Positions 1 to 9,328 of a stretch of 64,000 nucleotides of DNA are shown in pieces. The stretch comes from Pseudomonas sp. GM74. GTDB lineage: Bacteria; Pseudomonadota; Gammaproteobacteria; Pseudomonadales; Pseudomonadaceae. The DNA lies in assembly GCF_000282455.1 (NCBI RefSeq), contig NZ_AKJG01000046.1, positions 62,001-126,000 on the forward strand, in the 5' to 3' direction. Each line of letters begins with the position of its first letter. Positions within the stretch are counted from its first letter, which is position 1. Below the pieces are notes generated by a model. That model did no database searches. It saw only the letters and a list, made by a program, of their open reading frames with translations, and was not told where the DNA came from. Made by a program: the position numbers and the translations under genes.

Positions 1-1
1 C

Positions 2-331
2 AACGTGGCGACCACCTGTATCGGTCAGGCGTGCAGCATGGGTGCGTTCCTGCTGACGGCCGGTGCTCCTGGCAAGCGTTACTGCCTGCCGAACTCGCGT
101 GTGATGATTCACCAGCCACTGGGTGGTTTCCAGGGCCAGGCGTCGGATATCGAAATCCATGCCAAGGAAATCCTCTTCATTCGTGAGCGTCTCAACACGC
201 TGATGGCCCAGCATAGCGGGCGCACTCTCGAAGAAATCGAGCGCGATACCAATCGCGACAATTTCATGAGTGCGGAAGCCGCGCGTGAGTACGGGTTGAT
301 CGATGAAGTGATCAGCCAGCGTCCTGCTTAA
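2..331 (+). CDS. clpP: ATP-dependent Clp protease proteolytic subunit ClpP, 3' part
   Basis: C-terminal 109 residues of the ClpP serine peptidase; the start lies left of the window. ClpP forms the barrel into which ClpX feeds unfolded substrates. The nucleophile serine is visible in GQACSMGAF and the histidine in MIHQPLGGF. The aspartate region follows in [20 protein letters not shown]. The end ISQRPA is a normal ClpP terminus. clpX follows 111 nt downstream in the same direction, the usual gammaproteobacterial order, which supports cotranscription. No truncation is seen at the 3' end. Confidence 0.97.
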   Translation, partial: NVATTCIGQACSMGAFLLTAGAPGKRYCLPNSRVMIHQPLGGFQGQASDIEIHAKEILFIRERLNTLMAQHSGRTLEEIERDTNRDNFMSAEAAREYGLIDEVISQRPA

Positions 332-373
332 AATAAGCAGCTCAAAATAAGGTTGGTCGGCGGGTCCGACACC

Positions 374-395
374 TGCGGGCTTGAAAAAGCCCGCA
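374..395 (+). other. clpP-clpX intergenic hairpin
   Basis: Perfect 9-bp stem (TGCGGGCTT / AAGCCCGCA) with a GAAA tetraloop lies between clpP and clpX. No U-tract follows, so it is more likely an mRNA processing or stability element, or a partial attenuator, than a full terminator. Confidence 0.55.
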
Positions 396-442
396 ATAGC
401 CTTCATCTTGTGTTGCAAGCCTATCGGATTTGGATCGAACGA

Positions 443-1726
443 ATGACTGACACCCGCAACGGCGAGGACAACGGCAAGCTGCTCTATTGCTCCTTCTGTG
501 GCAAAAGCCAGCATGAAGTACGCAAATTGATTGCCGGCCCCTCGGTCTTTATCTGCGACGAGTGCGTCGACCTGTGCAACGACATCATCCGCGAGGAGGT
601 GCAGGAAGCACAGGCCGAAAGCAGCGCGCATAAATTGCCTTCGCCTAAAGAAATCAGCGGCATCCTTGATCAGTATGTGATTGGTCAGGAGCGTGCGAAA
701 AAGGTTCTGGCCGTAGCGGTGTACAACCACTACAAGCGCCTGAATCAGCGTGACAAAAAGAATGACGACGTCGAACTCGGCAAGAGCAACATCCTGCTGA
801 TCGGCCCGACAGGCTCGGGTAAGACCCTGCTTGCCGAAACACTGGCCCGTTTGCTGAACGTTCCGTTCACCATCGCCGACGCAACCACCCTCACCGAGGC
901 GGGTTACGTGGGTGAAGATGTCGAGAACATCATTCAGAAGCTGTTGCAGAAGTGCGATTACGACGTGGAAAAAGCCCAGATGGGCATCGTCTACATCGAT
1001 GAGATCGACAAGATTTCGCGCAAGTCTGACAACCCGTCGATCACCCGGGACGTTTCCGGTGAAGGCGTGCAGCAGGCCCTGCTCAAGTTGATCGAAGGCA
1101 CGGTCGCTTCCGTTCCGCCACAAGGTGGTCGCAAGCATCCGCAGCAGGAATTCCTGCAGGTCGACACCCGTAACATCCTGTTCATCTGCGGTGGCGCGTT
1201 CTCTGGTCTTGAGAAGGTCATTCAAAACCGTTCCACCAAGGGTGGCATCGGTTTCAATGCGGAAGTGCGCAGCAAGGAAGAAGGCAAGAAAGTCGGTGAG
1301 TCCCTGCGTGAAGTCGAGCCTGACGATCTGGTCAAGTTCGGTCTGATCCCGGAGTTCGTCGGTCGTCTGCCGGTACTTGCCACGCTGGACGAGCTCGACG
1401 AGGCTGCGTTGATGCAGATCCTCACCGAGCCGAAAAATGCTCTGACCAAGCAGTATGCCAAGCTGTTCGAGATGGAAGGCGTGGATCTGGAATTCCGGAC
1501 CGACGCTCTGAAATCGGTCGCCAAGCGTGCCCTGGAGCGTAAAACCGGTGCCCGTGGCCTGCGTTCGATTCTCGAAGGTGTATTGCTCGACACTATGTAT
1601 GAAATCCCCTCGCAATCGGAGGTGAGCAAAGTAGTGATCGATGAAAGCGTGATAGAAGGCAAGTCCAAGCCACTGTATATCTACGAGAACAGTGAGCCGA
1701 CCGCCAAGGCCGCGCCAGACGCTTAA
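443..1726 (+). CDS. clpX: ATP-dependent protease ATP-binding subunit ClpX
   Basis: 427-residue AAA+ unfoldase that recognises tagged proteins and threads them into ClpP. The N-terminal C4 zinc-binding domain (CSFCGK ... CDECVDLC, residues about 15-45) binds adaptors. Walker A is GPTGSGKT, the pore loop is GYVGED and Walker B is YIDEIDK. The IGF-type ClpP-docking loop is in GGIGFNAEV, with sensor/arginine-finger regions after it. I chose the ATG at 443 (MTDTRNGED) because the length and N-terminus match the family. The frame is open back to 353, but that would add 30 atypical residues. A strong terminator follows. Confidence 0.98.
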   Translation: MTDTRNGEDNGKLLYCSFCGKSQHEVRKLIAGPSVFICDECVDLCNDIIREEVQEAQAESSAHKLPSPKEISGILDQYVIGQERAKKVLAVAVYNHYKRLNQRDKKNDDVELGKSNILLIGPTGSGKTLLAETLARLLNVPFTIADATTLTEAGYVGEDVENIIQKLLQKCDYDVEKAQMGIVYIDEIDKISRKSDNPSITRDVSGEGVQQALLKLIEGTVASVPPQGGRKHPQQEFLQVDTRNILFICGGAFSGLEKVIQNRSTKGGIGFNAEVRSKEEGKKVGESLREVEPDDLVKFGLIPEFVGRLPVLATLDELDEAALMQILTEPKNALTKQYAKLFEMEGVDLEFRTDALKSVAKRALERKTGARGLRSILEGVLLDTMYEIPSQSEVSKVVIDESVIEGKSKPLYIYENSEPTAKAAPDA

Positions 1727-1748
1727 GCGTCACGCAGCCGGTACAAAG

Positions 1749-1772
1749 AAGGGGCCTTCGGGCCCCTTTGCT
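1749..1772 (+). terminator. clpX intrinsic terminator
   Basis: AAGGGGCC-TTCG-GGCCCCTT, an 8-bp GC-rich stem with UUCG loop and a short T-rich tail, 22 nt after the clpX stop. It closes the clpP-clpX unit. Confidence 0.85.
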
Positions 1773-1779
1773 ATTTTGG

Positions 1780-1817
1780 GGCCTGACCGGCAGGCGTTGG
1801 CTTGCCAGCGATGACGG
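1780..1817. repeat. REP-like element
   Basis: GGCAGGCGTTGGCTTGCC followed by AGCGATGACGG resembles the imperfect-palindrome REP sequences scattered between Pseudomonas genes. It is a single degenerate copy between the clpX terminator and the lon promoter. The assignment rests on resemblance only. Confidence 0.35.
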
Positions 1818-1889
1818 TTTTTGAAGACGTATCCGGCCCATCCCGGCAGCTTTCGTAAGCTGCAATCTTTCAAGTGGTTCTTTTATCCG

Positions 1890-1918
1890 CTTGTTTTTTT
1901 CCAAGGCAGCCCCCATCT
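1890..1918 (+). promoter_or_regulatory. Putative sigma32 (heat-shock) promoter of lon
   Basis: CTTGTT at 1890-1895, a 15-nt spacer, then CCCCATCT at 1911-1918. This fits the RpoH consensus (CTTGAA, spacer, CCCCATnT) with a perfect -10 box. It sits 58 nt upstream of the lon ATG. lon is a known heat-shock gene in proteobacteria. The assignment is inferred from motif match and position. Confidence 0.6.
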
Positions 1919-1976
1919 TGGTTTCAAGCTTACTTCCATCTGTTTACGGCCTTACGGCCGCCGTAGAGGCGAAATC

Positions 1977-4373
1977 ATGAAGACAACCATCGAATTGCCT
2001 CTCCTGCCATTGCGTGATGTCGTGGTTTATCCGCACATGGTTATCCCGCTGTTCGTGGGGCGCGAGAAATCCATCGAAGCCCTCGAGGCTGCGATGACGG
2101 GTGACAAGCAGATTCTTCTGCTGGCCCAGAGAAACCCGGCTGACGACGACCCCGGTGAAGAGGCTCTGTACCGCGTGGGTACGATTGCCACTGTTCTGCA
2201 GCTGCTGAAACTGCCTGACGGAACGGTCAAGGTTCTGGTCGAAGGCGAGCAGCGGGGCGCCGTTGAGCGCTTCAGCGAAGTGGACGGCCACTGCCGCGCC
2301 GAAGTCTCCCTGATCGACGAAGTTGAAGCGCCAGAGCGCGAGTCGGAAGTGTTCGTTCGCAGCCTGCTGTCCCAGTTCGAGCAATATGTGCAGTTGGGCA
2401 AGAAAGTCCCGGCTGAAGTCCTGTCGTCGCTCAACAGCATCGATGAGCCAGGCCGCCTGGTGGACACCATGGCCGCGCACATGGCGCTGAAAATCGAACA
2501 GAAGCAGGAAATCCTCGAAATCATCGATTTGTCGGCCCGGGTCGAGCACGTCCTGGCGTTGCTGGATGCCGAGATCGATCTGCTGCAAGTCGAAAAACGG
2601 ATTCGCGGTCGCGTCAAAAAACAAATGGAGCGCAGTCAGCGCGAGTACTACCTGAATGAGCAGATGAAGGCCATTCAGAAAGAGCTCGGCGACAGCGACG
2701 AAGGTCACAACGAAGTCGAAGAGCTGAAAAAACGTATCGATGCCGCCGGTCTGCCGAAAGACGCGCTGGCCAAGGCGACGGCCGAACTGAACAAGCTCAA
2801 GCAGATGTCGCCGATGTCCGCGGAAGCGACCGTGGTGCGCTCGTACATCGACTGGCTGGTTCAAGTGCCGTGGAAGGCTCAGAGCAAGGTGCGCCTGGAC
2901 CTGGCGCGTGCAGAAGACATTCTGGACGCCGACCACTACGGCCTGGAAGAGGTCAAGGAACGCATCCTCGAATACCTCGCCGTGCAAAAGCGCGTGAAGA
3001 AGATTCGTGGTCCGGTGTTGTGCCTGGTCGGTCCTCCGGGGGTGGGTAAAACGTCCCTGGCGGAGTCGATTGCTCACGCCACCAACCGCAAATTCGTGCG
3101 CATGGCCCTGGGCGGTGTGCGTGACGAGGCGGAAATTCGTGGCCATCGCCGTACTTACATCGGTTCGATGCCAGGAAGATTGATTCAAAAGATGACAAAA
3201 GTGGGTGTCCGCAACCCGCTGTTCCTGCTCGACGAAATCGACAAGATGGGCAGCGACATGCGTGGCGATCCGGCATCGGCGTTGCTGGAAGTGCTCGATC
3301 CCGAGCAGAACCACAACTTCAACGATCACTATCTGGAAGTCGATTACGACCTGTCCGATGTGATGTTCCTGTGCACCTCGAACTCGATGAACATCCCGCC
3401 GGCGTTGCTGGACCGGATGGAGGTGATCCGTCTGCCGGGCTACACCGAAGACGAGAAGATCAACATTGCCGTCAAATACCTTTCGCCGAAGCAGATCACT
3501 GCCAACGGCCTGAAGAAAGGCGAGCTGGAGTTTGACGCAGAGGCGATCCGCGACATCATCCGCTACTACACCCGTGAAGCCGGTGTGCGTGGGCTGGAGC
3601 GCCAGATTGCCAAGGTCTGCCGCAAGGCCGTCAAGGAGCATGCGCTGGAAAAACGCTTCTCGGTGAAGGTCACCGCAGACATGCTGGAGCACTTCCTGGG
3701 CGTGCGCAAATTCCGCTACGGCCTGGCCGAGCAGCAGGATCAGATCGGTCAGGTGACCGGCCTGGCGTGGACTCAAGTGGGCGGCGAACTGCTGACCATC
3801 GAAGCGGCCGTCGTACCGGGCAAGGGCCAGTTGATCAAGACCGGTTCCCTGGGTGACGTGATGGTCGAATCGATCACCGCGGCCTTGACCGTTGTCCGCA
3901 GTCGGGCGAAGAGCCTGGGGATCCCTCTGGACTTCCATGAGAAGCGTGACACGCACATCCATATGCCGGAAGGGGCGACTCCCAAGGACGGCCCTAGCGC
4001 CGGCGTGGGCATGTGCACGGCCCTGGTATCGGCATTGACCGGCATTCCGGTACGCGCGGATGTCGCCATGACCGGCGAAATCACGCTGCGTGGTCAGGTC
4101 CTGGCCATTGGTGGCTTGAAAGAAAAGCTGCTGGCTGCCCATCGGGGCGGAATCAAGACCGTGATCATTCCTGAAGAGAATGTGCGCGATCTCAAAGAGA
4201 TTCCGGACAATATCAAGCAGGATCTACAGATTAAACCGGTTAAATGGATTGACGAGGTCCTGCAAATTGCGTTGCAATACGCGCCGGAGCCCTTGCCGGA
4301 CGTGGCTCCGGAGATAGTCGCGAAGGATGAGAAACGTGACGCAGATTCTAAGGAAAGAATTAGCACGCATTAG
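1977..4373 (+). CDS. lon: ATP-dependent Lon protease
   Basis: 798-residue cytosolic AAA+ protease that degrades damaged and regulatory proteins. The N-terminal substrate-binding LON domain starts at [19 protein letters not shown] and a coiled-coil linker follows. The AAA+ module has GPPGVGKT and [10 protein letters not shown]. The C-terminal protease domain has the Ser-Lys dyad: Ser674 in DGPSAG and Lys717 in GGLKEKLL. The ATG at 1977 has AGAGG 7 nt upstream and gives the usual Lon length. The open frame back to 1821 lies upstream of the heat-shock-like promoter and is not coding. Confidence 0.98.
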   Translation: MKTTIELPLLPLRDVVVYPHMVIPLFVGREKSIEALEAAMTGDKQILLLAQRNPADDDPGEEALYRVGTIATVLQLLKLPDGTVKVLVEGEQRGAVERFSEVDGHCRAEVSLIDEVEAPERESEVFVRSLLSQFEQYVQLGKKVPAEVLSSLNSIDEPGRLVDTMAAHMALKIEQKQEILEIIDLSARVEHVLALLDAEIDLLQVEKRIRGRVKKQMERSQREYYLNEQMKAIQKELGDSDEGHNEVEELKKRIDAAGLPKDALAKATAELNKLKQMSPMSAEATVVRSYIDWLVQVPWKAQSKVRLDLARAEDILDADHYGLEEVKERILEYLAVQKRVKKIRGPVLCLVGPPGVGKTSLAESIAHATNRKFVRMALGGVRDEAEIRGHRRTYIGSMPGRLIQKMTKVGVRNPLFLLDEIDKMGSDMRGDPASALLEVLDPEQNHNFNDHYLEVDYDLSDVMFLCTSNSMNIPPALLDRMEVIRLPGYTEDEKINIAVKYLSPKQITANGLKKGELEFDAEAIRDIIRYYTREAGVRGLERQIAKVCRKAVKEHALEKRFSVKVTADMLEHFLGVRKFRYGLAEQQDQIGQVTGLAWTQVGGELLTIEAAVVPGKGQLIKTGSLGDVMVESITAALTVVRSRAKSLGIPLDFHEKRDTHIHMPEGATPKDGPSAGVGMCTALVSALTGIPVRADVAMTGEITLRGQVLAIGGLKEKLLAAHRGGIKTVIIPEENVRDLKEIPDNIKQDLQIKPVKWIDEVLQIALQYAPEPLPDVAPEIVAKDEKRDADSKERISTH

Positions 4374-4397
4374 TACGTATTTGCCTGGGGGGCTTTC

Positions 4398-4427
4398 TTG
4401 ACAGCTTTTTAGAGCCCTTGTTATAAA
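4398..4427 (+). promoter_or_regulatory. sigma70-type promoter of hupB
   Basis: Perfect TTGACA (4398-4403), an 18-nt spacer and TATAAA (4422-4427), about 95 nt before the hupB start. This is the clearest housekeeping promoter in the window and fits the high expression expected of HU. Confidence 0.8.
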
Positions 4428-4522
4428 GCGGCTCTTAAGTGTCTGTAGGCCATTCAGCACTCGTTTTTGCTTTCACCAAAAAAACTTAGAATCATACTCA
4501 AATAGATATAAGGGGACTTAGA

Positions 4523-4795
4523 GTGAACAAGTCGGAACTGATTGATGCTATCGCTGCATCCGCTGATATCCCGAAAGCTGCTGCTGGCCGTGCGCTGGAC
4601 GCTGTAATCGAATCCGTCACTGGCGCTCTCAAGGCTGGCGACTCTGTTGTTCTGGTTGGTTTCGGTACCTTCTCCGTAACTGATCGTCCGGCTCGCATTG
4701 GTCGTAACCCACAGACCGGTAAGACGCTGGAAATCGCAGCAGCCAAAAAACCAGGTTTCAAAGCTGGTAAAGCACTGAAAGAAGCTGTCAACTAA
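4523..4795 (+). CDS. hupB: DNA-binding protein HU-beta
   Basis: 90-residue histone-like protein that bends and compacts DNA as a dimer. It has the full HU fold: helical N-terminus [19 protein letters not shown], the GFGTFSV beta segment, the DNA-embracing arm ([17 protein letters not shown]) with the intercalating proline in RNPQTG, and a C-terminal helix ending KALKEAVN. The start is GTG at 4523, with AGGGGA about 8 nt upstream. It has its own promoter and lies in the conserved lon-hupB-ppiD order. Confidence 0.97.
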   Translation: MNKSELIDAIAASADIPKAAAGRALDAVIESVTGALKAGDSVVLVGFGTFSVTDRPARIGRNPQTGKTLEIAAAKKPGFKAGKALKEAVN

Positions 4796-4848
4796 GTTCG
4801 ATTCAGGTTTTTACCCATCCGGGTCGGGGTCATGCCTGACTTGGCAGC

Positions 4849-4926
4849 GGAGCGGCAGTCCTGACAGCAGGTCGCCGGTTCAAGACACCGAGGGCCGCCA
4901 GTTCGAGCCCTCGATCCGCTCCGCCA
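4849..4926 (+). pseudogene. Degenerate tRNA-Asp-like relic
   Basis: The first seven bases GGAGCGG pair with CCGCTCC near the 3' end, followed by G and CCA. The T-loop motif GTTCGAG is in place and total length is 78 nt. These are the ends of Pseudomonas tRNA-Asp. The inside does not fold as a tRNA: the best anticodon-like hairpin is CGGT-TCAAGAC-ACCG, lacking U33 and a GTC anticodon. A stem CGAGGG/CCCTCG encloses an overlong loop where the T-arm should be. I infer a decayed or replaced tRNA-Asp gene that kept its acceptor stem. A strong terminator follows, so it may still be transcribed. Confidence 0.5.
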
Positions 4927-4934
4927 GTTACGAG

Positions 4935-4964
4935 AAGGCGCATCCTCGGATGCGCCTTTCTTCT
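4935..4964 (+). terminator. Intrinsic terminator after hupB / tRNA-like relic
   Basis: AAGGCGCATC-CTCG-GATGCGCCTT, a perfect 10-bp stem with tetraloop and a T-rich tail. It ends transcription from hupB or from the tRNA-like element before ppiD. Confidence 0.85.
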
Positions 4965-5028
4965 ATCCGGACTCTACCCACGCTCCACGGTTGCCTAATT
5001 TTGAAGTTCAACCGTTTCTGGGGGACGC

Positions 5029-6900
5029 ATGCTGCAGAATATCAGGGACAATTCACAAGGCTGGATTGCCAAGACTATTATCGGGGTCATCGTTGCACTG
5101 ATGGCCTTGACCGGTTTCGACGCCATTTTTCAGGCCACGACGAGCAAGAATGAAGCGGCGAAGGTCAATGGTGAAGAAATCAGCCAGAACGAGCTGAGCC
5201 AGGCGATGGATATGCAACGCCGCCAGCTCATGCAACAGCTGGGCAAGGATTTCGATGCTTCCTTGCTGGATGAAAAAATGCTGCGCGAATCGGCTCTCAA
5301 AGGCCTGATCGATCGCAAGCTGCTGCTGCAAGGCGCAGAAAGTTCGAAATTCGCTTTTTCCGAAGCGGCTCTGGATCAGGTCATCCTGCAAACGCCTGAT
5401 TTTCAGGTGGATGGCAAGTTCAGCTCCGAGCGTTTCGACCAGGTGATTCGCCAACTCGGCTACTCCCGCATGCAATTCCGCCAGCTGATGGCTCAGGAAA
5501 TGCTGATCGGGCAACTGCGTGCCGGTCTGGCCGGTAGCGGTTTCGTGACCGATGCACAGGTTCTGGCGTTTGCCCGTCTGGAAAAACAGACCCGCGATTT
5601 TGCCTCCCTGAACATCAAGACCGACCCGGCAGCGGTGAAGCTGACCGACGATGAGGTCAAGGCTTACTACGACGACCACGCCAAGGAATTCATGACGCCG
5701 GATCAGGTGGTCATCGATTACCTCGAGCTGAAGAAGGCTTCCTTCTTCGATCAGGTCAGCGTCAATGACGAAGACCTGCAGGCGGCCTATCAGAAAGAAA
5801 TCGCGAACCTGTCCGAGCAACGCCAGGCGGCGCACATTCTGATTGAAGTGAACGACAAGACCACCGAGGCGCAAGCCAAGGCGAAGATCGAAGAAATCCA
5901 GGCCCGTCTGGCCAAGGGCGAGAAATTCGAGGCGCTGGCCAAGGAATTTTCCCAGGACCCTGGTTCAGCGAACAACGGCGGTGACCTGGGTTATGCCGGC
6001 CCTGGCGTCTACGACCCCGCGTTCGAAAAAGCCCTGTATTCGTTGGCCAAGGATCAAGTCTCGGGTCCGGTTCGCACCGATTTCGGGTACCACCTGATCA
6101 AGCTGTTGGGCGTGGAAGCGCCTGAAGTGCCGACATTCGCCAGCCTGAAAGACAAGCTGACCCATGGTCTGAAAATTCAGCAGGTCGAGCAGCGTTTCGT
6201 CGAGGCGAGCAAGCAGCTGGAGGATGCCTCGTTCGAAGCCTCCGATCTGGCTCAGCCGGCGCAGGACCTGAAACTGACCGTCCACACGTCCAAGCCGTTC
6301 GGCCGTGAAGGCGGTGAGGGTATTGCCGCCAACCGTGCCGTGATCACGGCTGCGTTCAGTCCGGAAGTCCTGGATGAGGGCGCGAACAGCACCGCCATCG
6401 AGCTCGATCCGGAAACCGTAGTCGTGTTGCGTGCCAAGGAGCACCTGAAGCCTTCGCAATTGCCGCTGGAAAGCGTTTCTGCCGCGATCCGTGTGCAATT
6501 GACCAAGGAGCACGCCAGCGCCGATGCCAAGACCAAGGCTGACGCCCTGATTGCCAGCCTTCGCGAAGGCAAGACCCCGCTGGATCAGGCGATCGACGGC
6601 CAGACATGGAAAGTCACCGAAGCGGCGACTCGCGCTCAGGAAGGTGTCGATCCAGCGGTACTGCAAGCGCTGTTCCGCATGGCGAAGCCTGCGGCCAAGG
6701 ACAAGCCGACCTTCACCAGCGTGACGCTGGCTGATGGCAGCCTGATGATCGTGCGCCTCAATGGCGTGAACGAAGCCGCGGCGCCGACTGAAGAGGAGAA
6801 AGCACAGTATCGTCGCTACCTCGCTTCCCGCATCGGGCAGCAAGACTTCGCGGCTTATCGCAAGCAACTGGAAAGCCAGGCGGAGATCAAGCGTTACTGA
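5029..6900 (+). CDS. ppiD: Periplasmic folding chaperone PpiD (SurA/parvulin family)
   Basis: 623-residue inner-membrane-anchored chaperone that helps newly exported outer-membrane proteins. The N-terminus MLQNIRDNSQGWIAKTIIG leads into one membrane span (residues about 13-35). A SurA_N-like helical region follows. A parvulin rotamase domain lies near residues 260-360 (RQAAHILIEV ... FSQDPGSANNGGDLGY ... GYHLIKL), then a C-terminal chaperone region. The ATG at 5029 has GGGGGA 4 nt upstream. Position after hupB is conserved in gammaproteobacteria. Catalytic activity of the parvulin domain cannot be judged from sequence. Confidence 0.95.
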   Translation: MLQNIRDNSQGWIAKTIIGVIVALMALTGFDAIFQATTSKNEAAKVNGEEISQNELSQAMDMQRRQLMQQLGKDFDASLLDEKMLRESALKGLIDRKLLLQGAESSKFAFSEAALDQVILQTPDFQVDGKFSSERFDQVIRQLGYSRMQFRQLMAQEMLIGQLRAGLAGSGFVTDAQVLAFARLEKQTRDFASLNIKTDPAAVKLTDDEVKAYYDDHAKEFMTPDQVVIDYLELKKASFFDQVSVNDEDLQAAYQKEIANLSEQRQAAHILIEVNDKTTEAQAKAKIEEIQARLAKGEKFEALAKEFSQDPGSANNGGDLGYAGPGVYDPAFEKALYSLAKDQVSGPVRTDFGYHLIKLLGVEAPEVPTFASLKDKLTHGLKIQQVEQRFVEASKQLEDASFEASDLAQPAQDLKLTVHTSKPFGREGGEGIAANRAVITAAFSPEVLDEGANSTAIELDPETVVVLRAKEHLKPSQLPLESVSAAIRVQLTKEHASADAKTKADALIASLREGKTPLDQAIDGQTWKVTEAATRAQEGVDPAVLQALFRMAKPAAKDKPTFTSVTLADGSLMIVRLNGVNEAAAPTEEEKAQYRRYLASRIGQQDFAAYRKQLESQAEIKRY

Positions 6901-6928
6901 TGTCTGATCAGGTTTAGCGCTGCACGGA

Positions 6929-6960
6929 AGACCCCGGCCGAAAGGCCGGGGTCTTTTTGT
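6929..6960 (+). terminator. ppiD intrinsic terminator
   Basis: AGACCCCGGCC-GAAA-GGCCGGGGTCT, an 11-bp perfect stem followed by five T residues, 28 nt after the ppiD stop. Confidence 0.95.
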
Positions 6961-7103
6961 TTGGCCGTACGTCAATTGCCGCGGTGACTTTTGGGCAAAA
7001 CCGGGGTCAATCAGCCTGTAACCGTTTTAAGACACGATCGATGCTCCGCTAAGCATCGATCTGTTGCACAATACGCCCCGAACCGTTTTCCTCAGGATGT
7101 TCA

Positions 7104-7940
7104 ATGTTTAAATCACTTCCCATGCGGGTTGTCGGGCTGGCAGCCGTGCTTGCCACTGCGGCTGGTTGTTCATCGAACAAGGCCGCGATCTATGAGCATG
7201 AGAATTTCGACGACTCCGGTACCTTTTCCCGAAACTATCCGGTCACCGATACCCAGAGCTGTGAAGCCGCCCGTCGCGCCTTGCTCAGCCAGGGTTACAT
7301 CATCACCAGCAACGATCCCAAGCTGGTCAGCGGTCACAAGAGCTTCCAGCAGACCGGCGAGAATCACATGGAGATCAGCTTCAGTGTGGTCTGCGCCGAT
7401 GACGGTAGCGAAGGGCACCACGCGACCGTATTCGCCAATGCCCTGCAGGATCGTTATGCGTTGAAGAAGACCAACAACTCCGCCAGTCTCGGTGTGGGTG
7501 TGTTGGGCTCGGTGTCGATGCCGATCGGCTCCTCCGATGACTCGATGGTCAAGGTCGCCAGCGAAACCGTATCGTCTGCCAAGTTCTACGAACGTTTCTT
7601 TGCGCTGGTCGAGTTGTTCCTGCCGCCGGAAGCGAAAAAGGCTGCGCACATCCCCGAAAAGCCGAAAACGGATCTGGGCATGCCTGAAGCCAAGGCACCG
7701 CTGGCACCTGCCCCGGCAGCGACTCCCACTGTAGAGCCTGCTGCACCTGCACCTGCACCCGTTGAAGCGGTTCCAGCGGCCTCCGAGCCTGTTGCACCGC
7801 CTCCTGAAACGGCGCCGATCACGCCGACCGAGCGTGTAGAGCCTGCATCGCTCCAGGAAGTCGTCACGCCACCGTCGAACCCGAGTGACTTGCCACCGCC
7901 GAGCGAACCCATCCCGGCGATGCCTGCCTCCGGCCAGTGA
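7104..7940 (+). CDS. DUF2242 family lipoprotein
   Basis: 278-residue predicted lipoprotein. The signal peptide ends in a lipobox LATAAGC with Cys22 as lipidation site. The globular part (about 35-190) resembles DUF2242 (SCEAARRALLSQGY, SFQQTGENHMEI, FYERFFALVELFL). Residues about 195-278 are a low-complexity Pro/Ala/Glu tail (APAPAATPTVEPAAPAP) that probably spans the periplasm or stays disordered. Asp/Ser are absent right after Cys22 (CSSNK), which suggests outer-membrane sorting by the usual +2 rule. Function is unknown. It is a single-gene unit after the ppiD terminator. Confidence 0.8.
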   Translation: MFKSLPMRVVGLAAVLATAAGCSSNKAAIYEHENFDDSGTFSRNYPVTDTQSCEAARRALLSQGYIITSNDPKLVSGHKSFQQTGENHMEISFSVVCADDGSEGHHATVFANALQDRYALKKTNNSASLGVGVLGSVSMPIGSSDDSMVKVASETVSSAKFYERFFALVELFLPPEAKKAAHIPEKPKTDLGMPEAKAPLAPAPAATPTVEPAAPAPAPVEAVPAASEPVAPPPETAPITPTERVEPASLQEVVTPPSNPSDLPPPSEPIPAMPASGQ

Positions 7941-8194
7941 TGGAGACGTCACGGGATCGGGTCGGATGACCCGGTCCCGTGGCCAGCCAAAAGATTGACC
8001 CTCATCAACAAGGTCCGCTGTTCTGCGGCCTTGCGCTAAAAAAACCAATGATAAATTCCTGACCAGATGCTACGTTTTATTCAGTAGCGACAGAGTGTCG
8101 TGTCCGCGTCATTTTTCTTTCACGCGGGCACTTTATGCTCAGGGAACTGGTCATTAATTCAGACGTTTTTTCAGTATGGTTGGGGGATTCAAAA

Positions 8195-8281
8195 ATGGAC
8201 GATTATCAAGAAGAGCTGCTCGAGTACCAGGCATTTGAACTGGATCCACTGGAGCCGGCGGAAGACGCTACCGAGTTGTAG
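8195..8281 (+). CDS. Small acidic protein, 28 residues
   Basis: Short ORF encoding MDDYQEELLEYQAFELDPLE plus PAEDATEL. It is strongly acidic with no transmembrane segment. GGGGGA lies 8 nt before the ATG, a good ribosome site. It ends 3 nt before the convergent AraC gene. I recall similar short acidic ORFs next to this locus in other pseudomonads but cannot check. Nothing in the sequence indicates a function. Confidence 0.55.
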   Translation: MDDYQEELLEYQAFELDPLEPAEDATEL

Positions 8282-8284
8282 GCA

Positions 8285-9325
8285 TCAGGTGGATTGGCGA
8301 TGGCTGCGGCGAAATTCGCCGGGTGTCTGCCCGTTCCAGCGTTTGAATGCCCGTTGAAACGCTTCTGCTGAGGCAAAACCCAGCAGGTAGGCGATCTCTC
8401 CGAACGCCAGTTCGGTGTCGCGTATGTAAGTCATGGCCAGGTCGCGACGTGTGTCGTTGAGAATCGCACGAAATTGTGTGCCCTCATCGGCGAGCTTGCG
8501 ACGCAAGGTCCAGGTGGGGAGCTTCAGGCGTGCCGCCACCTCCTGCAGGTCGGGCTCTCGGCCGCCATTGAGCAAGGGTCCCAGCAGCGCGATGATGCGT
8601 TCACGCAGGCTACGGGTGCGTGTGAGTTGTTCCAGTTCCCGCTCGCACAGTTGCAGCAAATGCCGCCAGGTACTCGGGCAATGCTCGGGGTTGCGCTGGG
8701 CGAGACTTGTCAGGCTCAAGCGCAGTTGATTGCGCTCGCCGCCAAACTGAATCGGACAATCACCCAACACGTCATAGGCCGCACGGTAACCGGGCTCCTC
8801 GAATTCGATCTCGATGCGTTCGGCGTGCAGCGGGGCAGGGCTGACACTGGATAATTGCTGCAACCATCCGGCGATGATCGAATCCACCACAAAGCGGTTA
8901 TAGGCGTTGTAGGGGCTGATCGAATAGAAGCGCAGCCAGGCGCCCTGGGCGTCTTCGTGAAAACTTGATTGACCCCGATAATTGGAGCCGTACAAGGCTT
9001 CGAATCGAATCAGGCAGCGCGCGGCTTCTCGTACGGTCGGCGCCTGGGCGGCGGTGACCCCTGCGAGGCCTGCCTGGCTCAGGCGACTGAGCTGACCCAT
9101 GCGCAAGCCAAGGGCCGGGTTGTCGGTCAGTTGAATGGCGCTGTGGCCCAGGCGCATGTAGCGCGGTATCGATAACCGGGCACCGGCTTCGCTCAGGCGC
9201 GCGGCATCGAGACCGTATTGATCGAGCAGTGGCTGCGGGTCGACGCCATGACTGCGCACGGCATCGGCCAGGCTATGAACAAAGCCCACCGACAGATCGC
9301 CAAGGCGCATCGGCTGTGGATTCAT
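8285..9325 (-). CDS. AraC family transcriptional regulator
   Basis: 346 residues. The N-terminal part (about 20-200, GVDPQPLLDQYGLDAARLSE ...) matches the arabinose-binding-like sensor domain of OruR/ArgR-like AraC regulators. The C-terminal AraC DNA-binding domain carries two helix-turn-helix units: EVAARLKLPTWTLRRKLADE and FGEIAYLLGFASAEAFQRAF, then RWNGQTPGEFR. The effector is unknown. The start lies only 3 nt after the stop of the upstream nitrilase-like gene on the same strand, so the two are translationally close and presumably coregulated. Confidence 0.9.
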   Translation of the reverse strand: MNPQPMRLGDLSVGFVHSLADAVRSHGVDPQPLLDQYGLDAARLSEAGARLSIPRYMRLGHSAIQLTDNPALGLRMGQLSRLSQAGLAGVTAAQAPTVREAARCLIRFEALYGSNYRGQSSFHEDAQGAWLRFYSISPYNAYNRFVVDSIIAGWLQQLSSVSPAPLHAERIEIEFEEPGYRAAYDVLGDCPIQFGGERNQLRLSLTSLAQRNPEHCPSTWRHLLQLCERELEQLTRTRSLRERIIALLGPLLNGGREPDLQEVAARLKLPTWTLRRKLADEGTQFRAILNDTRRDLAMTYIRDTELAFGEIAYLLGFASAEAFQRAFKRWNGQTPGEFRRSHRQST

Positions 9326-9328
9326 GGC

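Noticed and set aside
1944..4142. 732-codon minus-strand ORF opposite lon
   Set aside because: Shadow of lon with low-complexity His/Gln/Leu composition and no ribosome site or family features.
4849..4926. Functional tRNA-Asp
   Set aside because: Acceptor ends match but anticodon, U33 and T-arm geometry do not, so it is listed as a relic.
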